From NCBI GenBank assembly GCA_021399435.1, contig JAJTUP010000156.1:1-64000 (forward strand): DNA of 64,000 nt, read 5' to 3'. The DNA comes from Diaporthe sp. PMI_573. Its lineage: Eukaryota > Ascomycota > Sordariomycetes > Diaporthales > Diaporthaceae. Shown here piece after piece: positions 56,533 to 64,000 of this stretch. Both the position numbers and the translations under genes were made by a program. Within the stretch, counting starts at the first letter, position 1. The number at the start of each line of letters is the position of its first letter. The notes beneath the pieces are model-generated. The model was not told where the DNA came from. It searched no databases and saw only the letters and a list, made by a program, of their open reading frames with translations.

Positions 56533-57000
56533 TGTTGGAATAGTACTAAGGCTGATCATACATAGCCATCTTAGCTAGGGATAATAACTAATCCAGTAAG
56601 GGAGTGTATACAGACCTAAGAGGTCTGCGTACAAGCTTCCCCGCTTGTTTCATAGTTTAGATAGACATTAACGAATTTAGAACCAATTACACAGACACGT
56701 ATATACGTACATTATGCCATATGGCAAAGGCCATTCAACACTAATCAGTGATTACTTGGTACGATCACAGATTAGTAAGAGTAAAGAGACGAGTACCGGT
56801 ACAACTCCATGGTTGTAGCTATAGAATGCTAGACGGGACGCAGAGGTAACTGGAATCGCACGCTCGTGCTAAGAGCCTAGAGGCTATCTCGACCTCCCCG
56901 CTAGTCAGGAAGGGAGAGAACACCCCTAGAAGACGAAATCTTCTCGAAATCGTATAAATCAAGACTACTATACTAAACACTAGACAGAACGTATCTATAG
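56533..57000 (+). repeat. Copia 2 left LTR (end approximate)
   Basis: Starts TGTTGGAATAG; the first ~60 bp match the sequence at 63937-64000. The right boundary is a guess from the position of downstream gag. Confidence 0.6.
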
Positions 57001-57162
57001 CCAAGACCTTGTACGACTAGGAAGAAGCTGTGTGCGCTACTGTACAACGAAGAAGACATCGCACGAACAAGCCAACAGAACACTGCACAAGATATCATCC
57101 TCCAACACACCAGAACCATCAGCTTCAGCCACAGCGGGAGGCTCAAGTAGCCGAAATCAAGT

Positions 57163-60100
57163 GATGTATGAAGAGATGAGCACGGGAAGTATAATATAGA
57201 TGAATGTATAGCGAAGTATAATAAATCCAAGATACTAGGACCTAGATATCAACCTAGATGCCCCACCAAACATAATCCAGCTTACTATATACTTCGTACA
57301 GGTTATGATAGATATTATTCATCTAGACCTAAGCAAAGCCAACATACTAGGGTCTCTAGTTAACAACTTTAAAGGGTAGACTGCCTCCTAATTTAACAAA
57401 GTAGAACATACATTTAGGAAAGTACTCCTGAATATCATCAAGGCAAGAAGAATCCTAACATCAAGGGGTCCCTATACTAGTCGGATTCTATAACTTATTA
57501 AAGCTAAGAAGGCAGCAGAAGACTACCCACTACAAGCACTAGAGCTAGCCCATATACGACAGATAATCAAACCACCACCCTGAATATAATTACATGAGAC
57601 ATCACGAAATTTTCAAGTACCTACCATCAAAGCACAAGCTATGTAACAAACACCCCCAGAAACAAGATACATGCAAGAGGTGGGTAATTTTCCACAACAA
57701 TATAATACAGCGCTTACAATACATTTAGTCTATATAGATAATATACCGTATGACCTACCTCCAACTCAAATCATCCACAACGGGCTAATAGACCCTTAAC
57801 AAGTATCTACCTTCTAAAAGGGGTGGAGAAAAGACAGGAACTACACTAGCAAGCCCTATAATCTACTATACGACAAGGTATGGATCTTTATTAGTTATTA
57901 TAGACAACTACAAATTACTAAAGATCAATACCATGCAGTTTTTCTAGACATCCTCTCTAGTCGTATAGAAGACTTCTATATATACTACATTAGGCTAGAC
58001 AAGAGGTAGGACAAAGTATATAACCTCATAGATATATACTTTAACATAACAATAAACCATAGCTAGTACTGGGCAGACTGGACAACCTTGTCATTCGTGC
58101 AAGTAAGGAAAGAAAACCTAGACAAGACCTTACTAGAGGTTTTGGAAACCCTCTTAGACAAGCTACAGCTCATATAAAGAGCCCTAGGAGAGGGATATCA
58201 GGGTAAGATAGCACTCCGCACAATAGTAGTCAGAGCATGCTACGCGGTACTAGAGTTAAAACTAGCTATAATGAACTAGAAGCCTACATACAAGGCCCTA
58301 TTTACAGACCTTCGTGCAGCTCTATAAGTAGCTATGGAAAGAGACTCTATCCAACAATTCATATCGTATAAAGAAGCGGGAATCAACTTTGTAGATAGGA
58401 GGTACAGCTTAAACTTCAAGGACTGCTAGAGGACTTCATATAATCACCAATCTTTACCACAAACCCCTTTTCAGCCAAACAACCACCATTCCTCAGTACG
58501 AATTTCCTTCAGACCAAGACAAAAACAACCCTTCAAACCATACCGTACAACAGCCAAGGTAATAAAATACTTTATATACAAGAAGGAAGGATGCTAGTCT
58601 ATAAACTATATAGATAAGGAAAGGATAGATATACAAAGACAATACCTCTAGATATGCAAAGACTTCAAGTAAGAACCTATCCTAGAAGAGGAGAAGTTTG
58701 CTACCTACTTGCTTGAGTATAAAGGGGAGGATCTACTACACGAAGTAGAAGACTCACTATTTAATCTGTAGGACATAGATAATAAGGCTATCCCCTAACA
58801 AAATCTAGTAGATTTTACATTCAACCACCACACAACTAGGGAGGATATCTACACAGCCCCAAAAGTAACTAAAGCAAGTTACTTCGTACTACATAACCTA
58901 TATAATACAAAGTATCAGGGAGAGCTCTAGGATACAGGGGCTACTAAGTTCTCTATAATAGGGATGCTACAAGTATTAGCCTATATCCGTAAGAACCCAG
59001 GTACGAAGATTAGATAGGGTGCAGATATAGCTAAAGTCAAATTTAGTAATAGTAATACTATCTCAGCAGTTAGTACGATTAAGGTCGTAAACTAGCTAGG
59101 AAGTATTATATACCATATCCTAGACACATCAACCCCCTTTCTATTTTCCCTATATAACGCAGACAAGCTGAAAGCATACTTCAATAACCTATCAGATGTT
59201 ATCATACAAGGAGATACGACAATTCCAGTAGTTAGGAAATGGGGACATACATTCTTTAACACAAGCCGTATAGAGGCTAGAGTATTCCTCACAGAGCCAC
59301 AGCTTAGGAGACTCCACAGACGATTTGGGCACCCTCGTATGGACAGACTATACAAGTTATTGAGGAATACAGGGCACGATGATGTTGAAGAGGTAATTCT
59401 GGAGAAGATTCAGAAGTTCTACCACTTCTACCAACTACACAATCCATCACCAAGGAGATTCAAGTTCTCAATCAAAGACAAAAGCCACTTTAACTACAAA
59501 GTAGTTATTAACGTCATACACCTAGGTAAAAGGAATACACTTCATGTAATCAACTCAGACACAAGCTTCCAAGCAGCCACATTTCTCAGCTCTCTTTCTA
59601 CACGAGATACCTAGAATACACTCTATAAGTACTAGATCTACACGTACATTAGTCCACCAGACTACATTATATATGATCTGGGAACCAACTTTGCTTTAGA
59701 AGAATTCCAGAACAATGTAAAGATCATGGGAATTACGTGCGAAGAAATGCCCGTAGAAGCACACTAGGCTTTAGGCAAGGTTGAACACTTACACAGCCCC
59801 CTAAGAAGAGTTTTTAAGATTCTAAAGGCTGAGATTAGCTACTATATAGACGATAAAACACTTCTATAAATAGCTGTGAAGGCACTGAACGATACTGTAG
59901 GACTAAATAGCATTATACTAACACTCCTAGTTTTTGGAGCATACCCACGGATATTACAGGATTCGCTACCCTTACTAGATATTACACGATGAGCACTAGT
60001 AGTTCAGAAAGTAATGAAGATACTATGCATGATCCGAGCCGAGGTGGAAGTCAACTATATGATCAACACTAGAAATAGCCCGGACCTCTAATCTACCCTA

Positions 60101-62090
60101 TCTCTACTAATTCAGAGCGATATCCTAATCTGGAGAGAAAATAAGGGGTAGAAAGGACTGTATAAAGTTGACAGTATCGAGGGATATACAATTATAGTGG
60201 GTATGATAAATGGACCAATTCAAATATAGGTAACATATGTCAAGCTATATTACTATATGGTAGGAGCCATACCTTAAGACGAATTAGATACCCCTCAGCT
60301 TATTATATAAGAATAATCCTAACCAAGGAAAAGGGGACGACTAAGGAAGGCTACTATACAAGCTATTCAACTAAGGAGAAGAGGACGCCCCTGCAAGGCT
60401 GCTATACAACTAACATTTATTATATACATACAGTGGTCGCTGAGTATTTTCCTCACCTAGAAGGAGAAAGACTTGTATGATTTGGTAGTCAAACTATGCC
60501 AAGATAATATCATCACTACTCCTAGAAGGCCATTTGAGGAGTCAGACATACTAGAAATAGATGCTCTAGCTAGTAAAGATGTCTTTTAATTCATTTAATA
60601 CGATACAAACCAACATAATGGACTTCAGATCTTCAAGACAAGGATGGTATAAGAGGTAAAGAACAGGTTAACAAAGCCTATAGAGAAATCTAGGCTTGTT
60701 ATATAAGGGTATAGAGACTTAGAGAAGGAGGTAATCCTAACCCAAGCTCTTACCATCTAAAGGATGAGCCAGAGACTCATCCTCGCACTAGGACCAACTC
60801 TCGTACTATACTTTTACTACCAAGGAGAATTAAGGGATATTATACAAGCCTATACCTAATCACGCAACCCCTTTACTTATACTATTCTAGCAGAGCTACT
60901 AGTTAAGCTACGCGATTAGTACCTACCAGGAACTATACTCCTGATTTAGAAGCCATTATATAGACTAGTAGAGTCAGGTCTATACTAGTACAAGATATAT
61001 CATTTACACTATACTAAAGTTTTAAGGATAAAGGTCTTGACATACAATCTATGCTTATTATTTACTATAAATAGACCGCACGACTTTAGAATTACCAAGA
61101 TGTAGATAGACAATACCTTTAGCTTTACAACTACCTAATTCTCTAGGAAAGAAGAAGAGGAACTACATAACAAAAAGTTCCGTATAAAGGATAAGCAAAT
61201 CCTAGGACCGAAATAACCAATTAAGTTTAATGGAGGGAAGATTAAGTTTGATAGGGACAACATTACCTTCATACAGAAGGGCCAAGTAGCAAACCTAGTC
61301 CTAATCAACCCAGAGGCTAAAGATATACCCCAACAGTATGTCGCCCAGCGTGCAAGGGGTGCCTATGTTATATCAATCTACTAACTAGAAGCTGTATACG
61401 ACCTATTATTAGCAGCCCAGATTAAAGACCCAGAGAAGAAGGACATAAAGGTACTTAATATACAAATCAAGTAGCAGATAGAAAACCCTGAGAGAGGGAT
61501 TACATTTATTCCACTTAACCTAGAGCACACGAAGCTCTATGTTTTCACAAACAGATCCTTTACAAACAATACAAACCTTACCTCCTAGCTAGGATTCATT
61601 ATTATACTAGCAATGGAGGCTGGCCATACGAGAGAGGATTTTGACATCTATGGAAACATCGTGCACTAGAGCTCTATAAAGTATAAGCGGGTAACTAGAA
61701 GCGTACTAGTAAGTGAGCTATATAGGATAATGACTGGGTTTAATAGTGGCATAGCACTTAGTATGACACTAAACCAGGTAATGAACTGTCTAGAAATGCC
61801 AAGAATTCCAGTCATTATCTATATAGATTCAAGATTATTATACAACTATCTAGTTAGGCTGGGCACGATAGATGAGAAGAGACTAATGATTAACATCATG
61901 TTACTAAGGGAAGTATATGAAAAGAAAGAAATTTCTAAAGTATGGTAGATTAATAGAAAGGATAACCTAGCTGATGCTTATATGAAGAAGGTACTAAATA
62001 AAGTATTGGAAAAGCTGATCTCAACAAATACGTTAAAGATTAGGGTAGAGGCATATATAGAATACCTTAGCTAGAAGGAATAAGGGAAGA
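57163..62090 (+). pseudogene. Copia polyprotein pseudogene (gag-protease-IN-RT-RNase H)
   Basis: Gag from about 57163 (VNNFKG, FNKVEHTFRKVLLNIIKAR). A zinc-knuckle remnant near 58570-58620 (YFIYKKEGC-stop-SINYIDKER) has lost Cys and His to Tyr. Protease DTGATKFSIIGML near 58935. Integrase: RRFGHPRMDRLYKLL, FNYKVVINVIHLG, VKALNDTVGLN (59310-59920). Two AT-hook-like motifs (RKRGRLRK, RRRGRPCK) near 60325-60395. Reverse transcriptase 60630-61170 (LVIQGYRD, LYRLVESGLYQYKIY); its catalytic pair reads MQIDN, Asp to Asn. RNase H about 61540-62060 (VFTNRSFTNN with Asp to Asn, IYIDSRLLYNYLVRLGT, DNLADAYMKK). Stops are mostly TAG for CAG. Confidence 0.85.
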
Positions 62091-62098
62091 GGTGCTTG

Positions 62099-62155
62099 AC
62101 TAGAGGGTATGAGGATAAGAAGAAATTAACTAGAGGGTATGAGGACAAGAAGAAA
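62099..62155 (+). repeat. Two tandem ~30-bp units
   Basis: ACTAGAGGGTATGAGGAYAA followed by GAAGAAA, present twice (62099-62128 and 62129-62155), directly after the end of the polyprotein. Confidence 0.85.
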
Positions 62156-62460
62156 AAGCTATAGGATAGCTATACGAAAACTTAAGGACTGAAGGGAGAT
62201 AGGCCCAGGATGTATGGTAGACAGGCCCAGGATAGCTACAGGATAGTATAAGGACATACAAAGAACATAGCTAGGATAGGCTCAAGACAGACCTAGGATA
62301 CACGAAGGATATAGCTAGGATACTTTAAGACATATAAAAGACATAGCCAGGATACTTTAAGATATATAAGGACATGACCAGGATACCTCAGGACATGGTT
62401 AGGACCCCTTAGGACAGAACCAGGATACCTCAGGCCACACAATAGACCTTAAAGACTATA
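62156..62460 (+). repeat. Degenerate minisatellite in the Copia 2 tail
   Basis: Repeated variants of CAGGATAC..(T/C)AGGACATA, roughly 20-25 bp apart, such as GACCAGGATACCTCAGGACA. Unit length varies and no frame is open. Confidence 0.6.
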
Positions 62461-62639
62461 CCTAGGACCTAAGAGGATTATATAAGGCTAGCCATAAGAT
62501 TTAGTAACTATATGATAGGAAACTTTTTATAATTACTAGGGAGTATTTATATAAAGAAAAAGTGGTAAGAGGAGAATTAAATTTTAGTCATAGTATATAG
62601 GAAAATCATTATATAAACCTAAGACCCAGGATATACCTA

Positions 62640-62985
62640 CTCGACTATATGTCCAAAGGTGTATGGATTAATTAGGGAACCCTCATCCTCCTGCTTAATC
62701 TCCTGCTTGATGCCCTCTAAGGTTACCAGGCCACAAGAGGGTCCCAGGCTACCATCATCTAGACCGTTTCCACCACCATGGCTACCACGACCTCCACGAC
62801 CTCCTCTACAAGCACGGGCTCCACGCAGCTAGTAGTTCTCATGATAAGGGCACTAGCAACCCTACGACTACTAGACACAACCTACACAAGTACCCCCCTG
62901 AAATCCAGGTAGCTGAAAACACCCCTCAAACCAGCATGTATTAGGCAAACCATGCGAGCATTTGGTACATCAATCGCTATCCTAA
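62640..62985 (-). pseudogene. Antisense Cys-rich/RGG ORF remnant
   Basis: The minus strand carries a protein-like frame: CTKCSHGLPNTCWFEGCFQL, PGFQGGTCVGCV, then stops, CPYHENY, LRGARACRGGRGGRGSHGG and a tail with GIKQEIKQEDEGSLIN. Features are many Cys/His (possible zinc binding), an RGG box typical of RNA binding, and two IKQE motifs of the SUMO-site type. Stops are TAG and TGA. I do not recognise the protein. It lies antisense to Copia 2, between polyprotein and 3' LTR, so it is either an extra antisense gene of this element or part of another insertion. Confidence 0.45.
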
Positions 62986-63176
62986 CCACGCGACTAAATT
63001 AAGATCACGTAATAGTAGCTCAGACAACAAATAATGTAGGCAATGATATCAACCAGCTACATATTAATATCACACAGCATTTAAATATCGTACAAGGGGA
63101 GTATAGTAATCACACACTCAGCATCCTTTAAAAATGTTAAAGCAAGAATAACAGTAGGAAAAGGGTTATACAGACA

Positions 63177-63481
63177 TTAATAACAAGGGAGGCCAGGAAA
63201 GTACAATTCAGAAAGTGACCGGTCGGGAGGGTCACAATCCGACAGCTTGCAGTCAGACCAGGAACATACGTTAAAGTATCGAAGAGAGGCACGAGAGGAG
63301 ACTAGGCAGGGCCTGCCTGTGGAGCAGGGACAGGTACTACAACGGCGGACACAGGCACAGGCGAAGCGTACAGAGAGAGAGGCGACCCGCAAGGGCCGTG
63401 TGGAGAACCACGACCAGACATTGTGCGAAGAAGTTTGATGATGAAGGTAAGTTTTGAAGATGTTTGGATCGCACGACATAC

Positions 63482-63521
<40 letters not shown>

Positions 63522-63936
63522 TGTCGTGCGATGGAGAAGAAGAAGAGGGAAGGTTGAAGCAGAGGGCGAAAGGCGTGAGGTTTTTATGCCAGCACCAGAA
63601 GGGCGTTGTGCACAGACCACCTCACCTGACAAGGACGAGATCACTCGTACGGGTGAGTTACTGACAGCAGCCCCTTCCTGCGACTTCTGGTTTGTACGGT
63701 GAAAAGGCTAGTGGGAAGGCAGGCAAGGAAGGGCTGAAAGTGAGGTTGAGAAGTTGGTGCGAAAAGCGTTTGGTGTGGACCACCAGTGGTGGTTCACTTA
63801 CACCACACGAAGGGCAGCCCAACCTGCCTGGCAGTGTGATTTTCTTTTGTTATGGAGAAAAAAAAAGCGTACGAGCAATTCAACTTGCTCTGCCAGGCCA
63901 AAAAGAGTGTGCGATCAGAAAACAAAAGACCCCCAG
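63177..63936. other. GC-balanced segment before the right LTR
   Basis: Less degraded than its surroundings. A plus-strand frame (about 63220-63437) reads LKYRREAREETRQGLPVEQG and is rich in Arg/Glu/Gln; no family recognised. A (GT)n(GA)n microsatellite lies at 63485-63521. Inverted GCCTGGCAG/CTGCCAGGC arms flank 63830-63890. No other gene supported. Confidence 0.45.
63485..63521 (+). repeat. (GT)n(GA)n microsatellite
   Basis: About nine GT followed by about nine GA dinucleotides without interruption. Confidence 0.95.
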
Positions 63937-64000
63937 TGTTGGAATAGCACTGAGGCTGATCGCACATAGCCATCTTGGCTAGGGATGATGACTAATCCAG
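63937..64000 (+). repeat. Start of Copia 2 right LTR, cut by window edge
   Basis: TGTTGGAATAGCACTGAGGC onward matches 56533 to the last base of the window. It is less AT-shifted than the left copy. Confidence 0.8.

Larger units (their letters stand above)
56533..64000 (+). mobile_element. Copia-type LTR retrotransposon 2, reaching the window edge
   Basis: TGTTGGAATAGTACTAAGGC at 56533 is repeated, with RIP-type differences, at 63937 (TGTTGGAATAGCACTGAGGC), giving 5' and probable 3' LTRs; the latter is cut by the window end. The LTR length cannot be fixed (roughly 450-480 bp). The interior has a Copia polyprotein (57163-62090) and an unusually long 1.85-kb tail between polyprotein and 3' LTR. 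The right LTR is much less mutated than the left, so it might instead belong to another copy. Confidence 0.72.

Noticed and set aside
63177..63644. 155-codon minus-strand Ser/Cys-rich frame
   Set aside because: Its content comes largely from the (GT)n(GA)n microsatellite and antisense sequence; no domain.

Overview
The window looks like a chromosome segment of a filamentous ascomycete (Pezizomycotina). Evidence: genes have short GT..AG introns of about 40-80 bp; the repeats are typical fungal elements (MULE, pogo/Fot1-like, hAT, Copia, Tad-like LINE); and long AT-rich blocks carry nonsense and missense changes that are nearly all C-to-T or G-to-A, the signature of repeat-induced point mutation (RIP). 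The species cannot be fixed from sequence alone.

Layout. 1-9700: AT-rich, RIP-degraded DNA. It holds an unrecognised coding remnant (about 2440-3100), a decayed copy of the TATA-binding protein gene on the minus strand (about 4028-4790), and a complete but dead MULE transposon with 32-bp terminal inverted repeats (5143-8658), itself carrying a smaller repeat. 9700-41600: a GC-balanced gene island, described below. 41600-63100: AT-rich, RIP-degraded retrotransposons (tandem LTR-gag units, two Copia polyproteins), a hAT transposase remnant, satellites and tandem duplications. 63100-64000: less degraded DNA ending in the start of an LTR that matches the LTR at 56533.

Gene island, left to right: a DUF3435 tyrosine-recombinase gene (the family that includes Starship 'captains') whose reading frame runs on, through a splice junction, into two chromodomains (10472-13825, killed by RIP-type stops); a 5'-truncated Tad-like LINE; a bacterial-looking alpha/beta hydrolase (minus); a 26-bp minisatellite; an NmrA-like reductase; a broken HeLo/NACHT NLR gene whose HeLo start lies in reverse orientation; a MYND-finger scrap; a Zn2Cys6 regulator (minus); a truncated DMATS-type prenyltransferase pseudogene; an HSL-type esterase (minus); an SDR; a frameshifted EthD-domain gene; a Gre2/DFR-like reductase (minus); a second NmrA-like reductase paralogous to the first; a complete pogo-like element with TA target-site duplication; a second copy of the double-chromodomain block; and two decayed genes of unknown function.

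Interpretation. The regulator, prenyltransferase remnant, reductases, EthD gene and hydrolases resemble a decaying accessory or secondary-metabolism region. The combination of a DUF3435 gene at one edge, NLR and hydrolase cargo, and a repeated captain-tail block near the other edge suggests a degraded Starship-like element; that part is inference. The most unusual items are the DUF3435-chromodomain fusion and the RIP-mutated TBP copy.
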